DNA of 64,000 nt, from NCBI RefSeq assembly GCF_040545805.1, contig NZ_JBEPMO010000013.1, forward strand, positions 1-64,000, read 5' to 3'. The position numbers and the translations under genes were made by a program. The stretch comes from Moheibacter stercoris. GTDB lineage: Bacteria > Bacteroidota > Bacteroidia > Flavobacteriales > Weeksellaceae. Shown here one piece after another: positions 8,529-16,418 of this stretch (positions within the stretch are counted from its first letter, which is position 1; each line of letters opens with the position of its first letter). The notes below the pieces were generated by a model. It had not been told where the DNA came from. It worked only from the letters and a program-made list of their open reading frames with translations, and searched no databases.

Positions 8529-9902
8529 ATGGTAAGCAATCTACTATTCAGTAAAATCGACAATTCACAAATCATCGTCTTTCGAATTTTCTTCGGATTA
8601 TTGATGGCGGTTGAGTGTTGGGGTTCCATCGGGACAGGATGGGTCAAAGAAACCTTTGTAGATCCTGATTTTACCTTTTCTTTTATCGGATTTGAATGGA
8701 CATGGTTCATGCTGGGTGATTTCATGTATTATTTCTATGGATTCCTTGGTGTTCTAGGCATAATGATCATGTTAGGAGCATTCTATCGAGTGTCAACCAT
8801 TCTATTTGCTTTGGGATGGTCCTTGGTATATTTCATGCAAAAGGAACACTACAACAACCATTATTACTTGGTGATGTTGGTGGCTTGGTTTATGGTTTTT
8901 ATTCCTGCAAACCGATACAAAGCAGTGGATGTTTGGTTTTGGCCAAAGATTCGATCCAAAACAACGTATTTTTGGAATCAATTGTTGTTCATTTTGCAGC
9001 TTCTAATTGTCTATACTTATGCTGCTATTGCAAAATTATATCCGGGTTGGATGAATGGAGATTTCTTGATGACAAGGTATCGAGATGTAGCCTATTGGGC
9101 TGATCAATATATTGCATGGGAACCCTTGACTGAATACATTCAAACCCGTGAATTTGCCCAAATAATTTCTTGGTTAGGATTTGGTTTTGATTTATTAATC
9201 GTGCCTTTATTGCTTTGGAAACCGACTCGACTGATTGCCTTTTTAGGCGCTTTGGTCTTTCATATTTTCAATTCGGTGACCTTACACATTGGTATTTTCC
9301 CTTATTTTGCTTTGGCTTTGGCGGTATTTTGTTTTCCACCAGAAACCATTCGTCAAATCTTTTTCCCTCGGAAATCCACATTTTTGGCAGGTTCAGGAGA
9401 ATTTCAAGCAAGACATCCTCATCAAATTAGTTTTACATTATTCTTTTGTGCCTATATCCTTTGGCAGATTTATTTACCCTTGCGTCATTGGCAAATACCT
9501 GGAGACGTTTTATGGACAGAAGAAGGGCATCGTCTTTCCTGGCGAATGATGCTTCGTACAAAATCGGCATCTACTCAATTTTATTTAGTGGAAAAAGGAT
9601 CCGACAAAAGGGAACGAATACAATTGAAAGATTATTTAACAGACTTACAATCTTCTCGCGTAAAAGCAAGACCTGATATGATTTGGCAATTTGCGCAATA
9701 TGTGAAAAAACAAAAAGCAAAAGAAGGAAAAGATGTCGAAATCTATGTCAGCTCTCGTGTTTCCATCAATGGTGGTCCTTATCATCCGTTTATTGATGAC
9801 AAAATTGATATTGCTGCTGAAAATTGGCGATATTTTGGACATCAACGATGGATTTTACCTGAACCAACTGATTACAATAAATTGGAAAAGGTTCGTCCTT
9901 AA
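8529..9902 (+). CDS. HTTM / vitamin K-dependent gamma-carboxylase-like membrane protein
   Basis: The protein has an N-terminal multi-helix HTTM region and a C-terminal soluble part (about 300-457). The segment 'YTYAAIAKLYPGW' places Lys169 where vitamin K-dependent gamma-glutamyl carboxylases have their catalytic lysine. 'NHYYLVMLVAWFMVFIPANR' also matches this family. Bacterial homologues exist but their targets are mostly unknown, and epoxidase/carboxylase activity here is inference. A TAGTTTTG box (8505-8512) lies just upstream. No obvious substrate protein with a glutamate-rich domain is adjacent. Confidence 0.8.
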   Translation: MVSNLLFSKIDNSQIIVFRIFFGLLMAVECWGSIGTGWVKETFVDPDFTFSFIGFEWTWFMLGDFMYYFYGFLGVLGIMIMLGAFYRVSTILFALGWSLVYFMQKEHYNNHYYLVMLVAWFMVFIPANRYKAVDVWFWPKIRSKTTYFWNQLLFILQLLIVYTYAAIAKLYPGWMNGDFLMTRYRDVAYWADQYIAWEPLTEYIQTREFAQIISWLGFGFDLLIVPLLLWKPTRLIAFLGALVFHIFNSVTLHIGIFPYFALALAVFCFPPETIRQIFFPRKSTFLAGSGEFQARHPHQISFTLFFCAYILWQIYLPLRHWQIPGDVLWTEEGHRLSWRMMLRTKSASTQFYLVEKGSDKRERIQLKDYLTDLQSSRVKARPDMIWQFAQYVKKQKAKEGKDVEIYVSSRVSINGGPYHPFIDDKIDIAAENWRYFGHQRWILPEPTDYNKLEKVRP

Positions 9903-9936
9903 TTCATTCAACATAAAAAATCTAAGACATAAAAAA

Positions 9937-9962
9937 ACTCCCGAATCAAACGAATCGGGAGT
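9937..9962. terminator. Bidirectional intrinsic terminator
   Basis: An 8-bp stem (ACTCCCGA / TCGGGAGT) is flanked by an A run on the left and TTTT on the right, between the convergent carboxylase-like gene and rplS. Confidence 0.8.
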
Positions 9963-9985
9963 TTTATTTTTATATAAATGAAGTC

Positions 9986-10354
9986 TTAAGCTTCTTTTAT
10001 GTCTTTCATACGAGCTTCTTTGATACGAGCTTTTTTACCTCTTAAATCTCTGAAGTAGTAGATTCTTGAACGTCTTACTTTACCTTTCTTGTTCAATTCA
10101 ATTTTTTGAATTGCAGGTAAGTTAACTGGGAAGATTCTTTCTACACCAACCTCACCACTCATTTTACGAATTGTGAAAGTTTCAGTAGTTCCTGAACCTC
10201 TACGTTGGATTACAACACCTTTGAAGAACTGAGTTCTCGTTTTGCTACCCTCCGAAATTTCATAATAAACGGTGATAGTATCACCCGCTGCAAATGCAGG
10301 AAATTCTTTTTTAGTGACAAATTTGTCTTGTACGTACTTAACTAAACTATCCAT
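9986..10354 (-). CDS. rplS: 50S ribosomal protein L19
   Basis: A 122-residue protein with the classic L19 pattern: 'FAAGDTITVYYEI', 'TQFFKGVVIQRRGSG', 'TFTIRKMSGEVGVERIFPV' and the basic 'KVRRSRIYYFRDLRGKKARIKE' end. L19 sits at the 30S-50S interface of the ribosome. It has its own promoter inside the end of the upstream small gene and a leader of about 65 nt. It is not next to trmD or rpsP as in many bacteria. Confidence 0.98.
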   Translation of the reverse strand: MDSLVKYVQDKFVTKKEFPAFAAGDTITVYYEISEGSKTRTQFFKGVVIQRRGSGTTETFTIRKMSGEVGVERIFPVNLPAIQKIELNKKGKVRRSRIYYFRDLRGKKARIKEARMKDIKEA

Positions 10355-10425
10355 TTTAGTATATTTTTTGAATTACAATTGAAAAACATTCACGGAACTC
10401 GTCAGAGGTTTTGTCAATGAGGTTG

Positions 10426-10457
10426 CAAAAGTATAAAGTTTTTAGGAATCCTCCAAA
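10426..10457 (-). promoter_or_regulatory. Promoter of rplS
   Basis: Read on the minus strand this is TTTG, 20 bases, then TACTTTTG, a match to the Bacteroidota primary-sigma consensus. It overlaps the last codons of the DUF2007 gene and predicts a leader of about 65 nt before the L19 start codon. Confidence 0.65.
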
Positions 10458-10678
10458 GTATTTTTGTAAATATTTAAGGCCTTTATGAAGTCATTCTGAT
10501 CGACTTGCAATCGATATCCTTCCAAGATCGTTGGTCCAAACGAATAGTTCACATGATTATCGATTAAATAGGCCACAATCCCTTCCTCGCTTAATTTAGC
10601 TTTCACAATTTCTGCTGTCCAAGGATTATTGAAGGTTGCAAGCGTTAGAAATTTTCGGTTTATCATTTCTTTTTTCAT
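10442..10678 (-). CDS. DUF2007-family putative signal-transducing protein
   Basis: A 78-residue protein with the DUF2007 pattern: an N-terminal 'TLATFNNPWTAEIVKAKL' helix region, 'EEGIVAYLIDNH', and a C-terminal 'YRLQVDQNDFIKALNIY'. These small alpha/beta proteins are often called putative signal-transducing proteins; their biochemistry is not known. It is the last gene of the lpxK-punA run, 30 bp after the preceding gene, and its 3' end carries the rplS promoter. Confidence 0.8.
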   Translation of the reverse strand: MKKEMINRKFLTLATFNNPWTAEIVKAKLSEEGIVAYLIDNHVNYSFGPTILEGYRLQVDQNDFIKALNIYKNTLEDS

Positions 10679-10708
10679 CCTTTTGAAGGTACGAAAAAAA
10701 TCAAAATC

Positions 10709-11128
10709 TTATAAAACTTTCACAACATTTCCCCAAACGGCACGAAACTCAATCCCATAAATCCTTTCCAAAGATTGACCATTTTCTTGTTGGGTTACAG
10801 TCAAATATGCTATATCAGACTTTGGCGTTTTGATGGGTTTAATCGTAATCAAATCCGATTGCACAAACTGATTGGACAAGCATGGAACCAAAACAGAAAT
10901 TCGTTCCAATTTTCGATTGATAACCGTCGTCCCGATAATCAAACTATAATAATTGATCTTTTTGGTGGCGCATTCAGGATTCACGATGGAAACATCGACC
11001 AATAAATCAAATTCTTCTTTGATGTCCAAATACGTGAAATCCATTTTCTCGGAAGTTTCCGCTGTATTTTGAGCCGAAAGAATTCCCAATTGAAAAAATG
11101 TAAAAAGAAGAATGAAAACGACTTTCAT
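10709..11128 (-). CDS. Small secreted protein of unknown function
   Basis: A 139-residue protein with a clear signal peptide (MKVVFILLFTFFQLGILSAQ) and a mature part rich in beta-strand pattern with two cysteines. I do not recognise the family. It lies 3 bp after the two-helix membrane protein gene and 30 bp before the DUF2007 gene, so it is probably translated as part of the lpxK-punA operon. Location is periplasmic or outer surface by its signal. Confidence 0.7.
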   Translation of the reverse strand: MKVVFILLFTFFQLGILSAQNTAETSEKMDFTYLDIKEEFDLLVDVSIVNPECATKKINYYSLIIGTTVINRKLERISVLVPCLSNQFVQSDLITIKPIKTPKSDIAYLTVTQQENGQSLERIYGIEFRAVWGNVVKVL

Positions 11129-11131
11129 GAT

Positions 11132-11431
11132 TTATTTTTTTGATGGAATAAATCTACTAAACATTTTCTTTTCAAACGCCCAGAAAAACTTGAATTGTCC
11201 AAAAAGAGTCCCAATTACAATCAATATCACCTTGTAAATTGGAAAAATGAGGATCAAACGCAAAATCGTAAACAACCATTTTGGCATATTGGCATCGCTC
11301 ATTCCGAGCATTTCCACAAAGGGTTTTGACAACCATGCCGATGCAGAACCTGTAATCGAAAATACAATCAAAATCAGAACTAACTGAAGATTGGATTCAA
11401 TTTGCCAACGTTTTTTTAATTTTTCAAACAA
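11132..11431 (-). CDS. Two-helix membrane protein, DUF6787-like
   Basis: A 99-residue protein with two hydrophobic segments (about 16-38 and 53-75) and a C-terminal 'FGQFKFFWAFEKKMF' tail that I associate with the flavobacterial DUF6787 family. Function unknown. It sits 18 bp after punA and 3 bp before a small secreted protein gene in an apparent operon. Confidence 0.7.
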   Translation of the reverse strand: MFEKLKKRWQIESNLQLVLILIVFSITGSASAWLSKPFVEMLGMSDANMPKWLFTILRLILIFPIYKVILIVIGTLFGQFKFFWAFEKKMFSRFIPSKK

Positions 11432-11449
11432 ATTTTGACTATTTCACAA

Positions 11450-12265
11450 TTAAACTCCACTAGAAACCAAACCTTTCACTAAGGTAATAATTTTCGGCAT
11501 TGCTTTATTGGCAGCATCCAAGACTTCTTCGTGCGAAACTGGGAAAGCGATTTCAGGACCACCTAAATCTGTAATCACCGAAATACAAAAAACACGCATG
11601 TTCATGTGTTTCGCTACGATTACTTCTGGAACGGTACTCATTCCGACACAATCAGCTCCTAAAATTCGAACCATCCCATATTCAGCTGGTGTTTCAAATG
11701 TTGGACCTTGCAAGCCCATATAGACACCTTGCTTTACTTCGATTCCGTTTTTAGCACCATATTCCACAACAAACTCACGCATTTTGTTGTCATAAGGTTC
11801 AGACATATCCACAAAACGAGGTCCTAATTCATCAATATTTTTTCCACGCAATGGGTGTTCCGGCATCATATTGATATGATCACGAATCACAACCGCATCG
11901 CCTACTTCGTAGTTTTTGTTTACTCCTCCACTTGCATTGGACAAAATCACTTTTTCAATTCCCAATCCTTTAAAAACTCTGATTGGAAATGTGACAACAT
12001 CCATTGGATATCCTTCGTAGTAATGAAAACGTCCCGCCATCATCAAGACCGGTTTTCCCTCAATTTTTCCGAAAATTAATTTTCCTGAATGACCGACAAC
12101 GGTCGAATGAGGGAAGTGTGGAATATTTTGATAATCGATTTCGACTTTATCTTGAACTTCGTTTTGCAATTTCCCCAATCCTGAACCCAAAACAATTGCA
12201 TATTCGGGTTGTTCGGTTAAAAATCCTTGTATATAGGAAACTGCTTCGTTAATTTTTTCTAACAT
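11450..12265 (-). CDS. punA: Purine-nucleoside phosphorylase
   Basis: This enzyme cleaves purine nucleosides with phosphate to base and (deoxy)ribose-1-phosphate in purine salvage. The 271-residue length and motifs fit trimeric class I PNP: 'IVLGSGLGKL' and 'VVGHSGKLIFGKI' for phosphate and sugar, 'MAGRFHYYEGYPM', 'SNASGGVN', and 'MSTVPEVIVAKH' followed by 'CISVITDLGG' at the base site. It overlaps lpxK by 17 bp, so the two are translationally coupled. Confidence 0.95.
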   Translation of the reverse strand: MLEKINEAVSYIQGFLTEQPEYAIVLGSGLGKLQNEVQDKVEIDYQNIPHFPHSTVVGHSGKLIFGKIEGKPVLMMAGRFHYYEGYPMDVVTFPIRVFKGLGIEKVILSNASGGVNKNYEVGDAVVIRDHINMMPEHPLRGKNIDELGPRFVDMSEPYDNKMREFVVEYGAKNGIEVKQGVYMGLQGPTFETPAEYGMVRILGADCVGMSTVPEVIVAKHMNMRVFCISVITDLGGPEIAFPVSHEEVLDAANKAMPKIITLVKGLVSSGV

Positions 12266-13280
12266 AATTTAATAGGTTTTGTTTGAAATCATCCAAATCA
12301 TTTAATTCAACTTCAATTGGCAAATAAAACAAATTTTCAATTAATGCCGACTCATCTTTTAAACGCATATAATCTTTTTCTGTTGTTAAAATGATTTTAT
12401 GCAAGTTTTGGATTTTATCATATTCTTGATCAATCTCCTGAATATCGGCCATTGAGAAATTATGATGGTCAGGAAAATTCATATGTTGCACTTTGTTGAA
12501 TCGATTTTTGACAAATTCCACAAAAGGTTCAGAATTGGCAATTCCTGTCACCAAAAGCACTTGATAATCGCGCCATTCATCTGAAGTCAATGTAAATCTT
12601 TTTCCAATCAAGGAATTCGAATAAACAATTTTGGAAAAATATACCTTTTGGTGAGGTTTCGCATTGATTTTGGCCAAAATTGCATCACGTTGTTTAATCG
12701 TAAAAGCATCTGGACATTTCGTCACAATGATCACATTTGCACGATTGGCACCCGAACGAGGCTCACGCAAATTCCCAGCTGGTAATAAATAATCTTGGGT
12801 GTAGGGATGATTGAAATCGGTTAACAAAATCGAATAACCTGGTTTTACTTGTCGATGTTGAAATCCATCGTCCATAATCACCACTTGAGATTTGAAAAAT
12901 CCCATTAGTTTTTGAATCCCAATAATTCGATTTTCCGAAACCGCGACCACAATCTTATTTCGGAAACGATTGAAAAATTGCAAAGGCTCATCGCCAATGT
13001 CATAGACTTTGGAACTATAATTGGCAATCACCAAACCCGAAGTTTTACGACCATATCCTCTACTCAACATGGCGGTTTGAAATTCATCTTTCAACAATTC
13101 GGCAACCATAATAACATGAGGCGATTTACCCGTTCCTCCAACCGACAGATTCCCAACACAAATCACTGGAATCGGAAATTTTCTCGAACGAAAAATACCT
13201 AGTTTATAAGCTAAATTTCGCAAGGAAACACCAATCCAAAACAATCCTGATAAAGGCAGTAAAAGTTTTCTCCAATTCAT
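12249..13280 (-). CDS. lpxK: Tetraacyldisaccharide 4'-kinase
   Basis: LpxK phosphorylates the 4' position of the lipid A precursor at the inner membrane. The protein has an N-terminal hydrophobic anchor helix, a P-loop 'VGNLSVGGTGKSPH' (Gly-Lys-Ser 51-53), and 'VIMDDGFQHRQV', which holds the second nucleotide/metal site. The length of 343 residues is usual. It shows that the organism makes lipid A. It is the first gene of a five-gene run with punA. A TAAATTTG box read on the minus strand (13298-13305) lies close to its start. Confidence 0.95.
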   Translation of the reverse strand: MNWRKLLLPLSGLFWIGVSLRNLAYKLGIFRSRKFPIPVICVGNLSVGGTGKSPHVIMVAELLKDEFQTAMLSRGYGRKTSGLVIANYSSKVYDIGDEPLQFFNRFRNKIVVAVSENRIIGIQKLMGFFKSQVVIMDDGFQHRQVKPGYSILLTDFNHPYTQDYLLPAGNLREPRSGANRANVIIVTKCPDAFTIKQRDAILAKINAKPHQKVYFSKIVYSNSLIGKRFTLTSDEWRDYQVLLVTGIANSEPFVEFVKNRFNKVQHMNFPDHHNFSMADIQEIDQEYDKIQNLHKIILTTEKDYMRLKDESALIENLFYLPIEVELNDLDDFKQNLLNYVRKN

Positions 13281-13418
13281 AATTTAATACGAATCGGCAA
13301 ATTTAAAACATTCATAATGCTTTCTTGAATCTAATTCATGAAATTTATCAACGATGTTCATTTATTTTTGATCGAATATTTTTTTATTCCTTTTTAAAAT
13401 TTGCCCTAAATTGTCGAC

Positions 13419-14222
13419 ATGTTTGAAGCGAAATTTCCCAATCGAATTATTTGTTTGACCGAAGAAGGAACCGAAATCTTGTATGCAATAAACGAAGAAC
13501 ATCGTTTGGTAGGAATTAGTGGTTTCACCAGAAGACCCAAACAAGCACGAAAAGAAAAACCCATTGTTTCTACGTTTCTCGATGCAAAATTTGACGAAAT
13601 TTTGGCACTCAATCCCGATTTGGTTCTTGGCTATTCCGATTTGCAACGAGATATCGCGGCAGAATTGATCAAACATGGTGTTAATGTTTTTATCTTCAAT
13701 CACCGAAGTCTTGAAGAAACCTTGAGCATGATTTTGCAATTTTGTTCGCTTATCGGATGCGAAGAAAAGGGACGAAATTTGGTTAATTCCTATCAATCCA
13801 ATTTACTTTCAGCCCAAACCAAAGCCAAAGAATTTCCATTTCGACCTAAAGTATTTTTTGAAGAATGGGACGAACCTTTGATTTCCTCTATTGAATGGGT
13901 TAGCGAATTGATCGAAATTTGCGGAGGAGAATTATGCTTTCCAGAATTGGCAAAAGAATCCTTGGGAAAAGATCGAATTTTAGATCCGAAATTGGTCATT
14001 GAAAAAAATCCAGACATCATCATTGGCTCTTGGTGCGGAAAAAAATTCAAACCTGAAAAAGTAAAAATCAGATCGGGTTGGGATCAAATCAAAGCGGTTC
14101 AAACCAATCAATTGTACGAAATCAAATCCGAAATCATCTTACAACCAGGTCCGGCCGCTTTAACAGACGGAATCAAAGAAATTCAAAAAATATTCAAAAA
14201 ATATTTTCAATCAGCATCCTGA
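13419..14222 (+). CDS. BtuF-like cobalamin-binding domain protein without signal peptide
   Basis: The 267-residue protein matches the class III periplasmic binding protein fold: 'RIICLTEEGTEILYAI', 'FDEILALNPDLVLGYSD' and a late 'VIEKNPDIIIGSWCG'. It begins directly with the first strand (MFEAKFPNRIICL), so no export signal is visible and no longer start is available upstream. It may act in the cytoplasm or be a sequestration/salvage protein rather than an ABC-importer partner. No BtuCD genes are next to it. Cobalamin as ligand is inferred from the family. Confidence 0.75.
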   Translation: MFEAKFPNRIICLTEEGTEILYAINEEHRLVGISGFTRRPKQARKEKPIVSTFLDAKFDEILALNPDLVLGYSDLQRDIAAELIKHGVNVFIFNHRSLEETLSMILQFCSLIGCEEKGRNLVNSYQSNLLSAQTKAKEFPFRPKVFFEEWDEPLISSIEWVSELIEICGGELCFPELAKESLGKDRILDPKLVIEKNPDIIIGSWCGKKFKPEKVKIRSGWDQIKAVQTNQLYEIKSEIILQPGPAALTDGIKEIQKIFKKYFQSAS

Positions 14223-14293
14223 AAATCTTTTCATTTTCTGAAATCCCCTAAACTTAAGTCTTGCAATTGGCATAAATTCGAAAAATTGAAAAC

Positions 14294-14323
14294 TTGTATA
14301 ATAAAGTCAAATCCCTATTTTTG
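14294..14323 (+). promoter_or_regulatory. Consensus Bacteroidota promoter of the symporter gene
   Basis: TTG at 14294-14296 is separated by exactly 19 bases from TATTTTTG at 14316-14323, an ideal match to the phylum consensus. The symporter ATG lies at 14342. Confidence 0.75.
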
Positions 14324-14341
14324 TCGTTCAACAGTTGACAC

Positions 14342-15808
14342 ATGAAGAAAAGTTTACATGTAATATTGCCGATGATATTACTATCCATCACGGCAGTATT
14401 GGTTGGATTACAATATATTTTCAACATCATTCCATCAGACGTTTTATTTGCTGCAAGATGGATAACCCTAGCGAGTTTTGTATTTTACTGTATCAAAAAA
14501 AGATCTTTGACTTCATGGATTTTATTTGGTATTGTGGTAGGTGCAGTCGTCGGATTTGACTATCCGAATTTCGCGAAATCTCTGCATCCCTTAAGTCAAG
14601 GATTCATTCGACTCGTCAAAACCATTGTAGGACCAATTCTCTTTGCGACTTTGGTGTATGGAATTGCAGGTCATTCCGATTTGAAACAAGTGGGTCGTAT
14701 GGCTTGGAAATCACTATTGTATTTCTATTGTGCCACGACCATCGCCTTATTTATTGGATTAGCCGCAATCAATATAACCCAAGCGGGAAAAGGTGTTGAC
14801 ATGTCCAAAGTTCCTCAAATGGAACTACCTGACAAAGCTGCAGCAGTTTCAGCATCTGATAAGCTAGAATTAGAACACTTACCTGAAAACATGCATTGGA
14901 TTTTCAAAACCACAGCCTTTTTCAGAGATATTTTCCCAGAAAACATCATCAAATCCATCCACGAAAACAAGGTTTTACAAATTGTAATTTTTGCCGTAGT
15001 GTTTGGTATTGGACTCGCCATGGTCGAAGAGAAAAAGCGAAAACCGCTGGTCGATCTCATGGAAAGTTTGGCCGAAACCATGTTCAAATACACCAATTTG
15101 ATCATGTATTTTGCACCAATTGGAGTGGGTGCCGCGATGGCCTATACGGTTGGAGCCATGGGAATTGAAATTTTGAAAAACCTCATGATGCTTCTATTAA
15201 CCTTATATGGAGCCTTATTGGTTTTCTTATTGTTCGTTTTATTACCAATCGCTTTGTTCTTGAAAGTTCCAATTGGGAAATTCATTCAAGCCTTAAAAGA
15301 ACCTGTTTCGATTGCATTTGCCACCACAAGTTCAGATGCGGCATTGCCGAAAGTTATGAGCAACATGGAAGATTTCGGAGTTCCGAGACGAATTGTTTCG
15401 TTTGTAGTTCCAACCGGATATAGTTTCAATTTAGATGGTACGACTTTGTACCTTTCGCTCGCTTCGATTTTTGTGGCGCAGGCAGCAGGAATGGATCTTT
15501 CCATCGGTCAACAATTGTTAATTTGTTTGACTTTAATGATTACCAGTAAAGGAGTTGCAGCAGTTCCGAGAGCTTCTTTGATTATTTTGATTGCGACCGC
15601 CGATCAATTTGGTTTACCGGTTATCATCATCGCTGCTATTTTGGGTATTGATGAGTTGATGGATATGGCAAGAACCTCTGTAAACGTAATCGGAAACTGT
15701 TTGGCTTCTGTTGTCGTAGCGAAATGGGAAGGTGAATTTGATCAAGAAAAAGCCTTGAATTATGGTAAAGTAGAACAGTTGGATGCACCCAATAACGAAA
15801 CTACCTAA
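14342..15808 (+). CDS. Dicarboxylate/amino acid:cation symporter (DAACS family)
   Basis: A 488-residue membrane protein of the GltP/DctA type. It carries the serine-rich re-entrant loop (AFATTSSDAALP) and the helix 7 'GYSFNLDGTTLYLSLASIF' motif. The second hairpin 'MITSKGVAAVPRAS' and the helix 8 substrate/cation motif with 'NVIGNCLASVVVAKWEGEF' complete the signature. It imports glutamate, aspartate or C4-dicarboxylates with Na+ or H+. An N-terminal extension with about two extra hydrophobic segments precedes the usual start of the fold. Confidence 0.93.
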   Translation: MKKSLHVILPMILLSITAVLVGLQYIFNIIPSDVLFAARWITLASFVFYCIKKRSLTSWILFGIVVGAVVGFDYPNFAKSLHPLSQGFIRLVKTIVGPILFATLVYGIAGHSDLKQVGRMAWKSLLYFYCATTIALFIGLAAINITQAGKGVDMSKVPQMELPDKAAAVSASDKLELEHLPENMHWIFKTTAFFRDIFPENIIKSIHENKVLQIVIFAVVFGIGLAMVEEKKRKPLVDLMESLAETMFKYTNLIMYFAPIGVGAAMAYTVGAMGIEILKNLMMLLLTLYGALLVFLLFVLLPIALFLKVPIGKFIQALKEPVSIAFATTSSDAALPKVMSNMEDFGVPRRIVSFVVPTGYSFNLDGTTLYLSLASIFVAQAAGMDLSIGQQLLICLTLMITSKGVAAVPRASLIILIATADQFGLPVIIIAAILGIDELMDMARTSVNVIGNCLASVVVAKWEGEFDQEKALNYGKVEQLDAPNNETT

Positions 15809-15866
15809 AATTTAAAAAATCTGATTGGCATAACCTTTGAATGTTAACCCAACAAAATATTTTGTT

Positions 15867-16301
15867 ATGAAACAGATTTTTGCATTAACAGCCATCATCG
15901 GAATGTTCTTTTTTCAATCATGTGCCACGCAAGGTGGTGAAGCGGGAAATTCTACTTTGAATTTAGATTTAAGTGGAAATTGGACATTGGTAGAGATTCA
16001 TGAATCCTCTGGAACAACCATCAATGAAGGATTCCCAGAAAAGAAACCGACGCTTACATTGGAAGCAATCACCAAAAAATTAACTGGAAACACTGGTTGT
16101 AATCAAATGTTTGGTAGTTTTCAGACGAATCAGAATTCCGTTAGTTTTTCTAAAATGGGTGCAACCAAAATGTATTGTGCAGGTGTAAAAGAATCCGAAT
16201 ATTTGAAAATGTTCGATCAAATCAAAACCTATAGCATCGTAAATGATCAATTATCCTTTTTGGACGCTGAAGGAAACACTTTGCTGAAATATTCAAAATA
16301 A
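15867..16301 (+). CDS. META-domain lipoprotein (HslJ-like)
   Basis: The ATG at 15867 starts a lipoprotein signal with the lipobox cysteine at residue 19 (FFQSC). The mature protein is a single META domain: 'GNWTLVEI', 'KKPTLTLEAITKKLTGNTGCNQMFGSF' and 'GATKMYCAGV'. META/HslJ proteins are small outer-membrane-associated proteins of unknown mechanism, sometimes tied to stress or novobiocin resistance. A longer reading from TTG at 15837 would put a non-signal extension before the lipoprotein signal, so it was rejected. Confidence 0.88.
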   Translation: MKQIFALTAIIGMFFFQSCATQGGEAGNSTLNLDLSGNWTLVEIHESSGTTINEGFPEKKPTLTLEAITKKLTGNTGCNQMFGSFQTNQNSVSFSKMGATKMYCAGVKESEYLKMFDQIKTYSIVNDQLSFLDAEGNTLLKYSK

Positions 16302-16322
16302 GAAATGAATTTATATACCAAA

Positions 16323-16349
16323 AGCATCCTATTTAGGGTGCTTTTTTTG
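16323..16349 (+). terminator. Intrinsic terminator after the META lipoprotein
   Basis: A 7-bp stem with one G-T pair (AGCATCC / GGGTGCT) is followed by seven T residues. Confidence 0.8.
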
Positions 16350-16418
16350 TTTTTATAGGATTTGATTTTTGATGTATCAAACTTTCTATTTATCTTTAAA
16401 AATCTTAATTATTCACAC

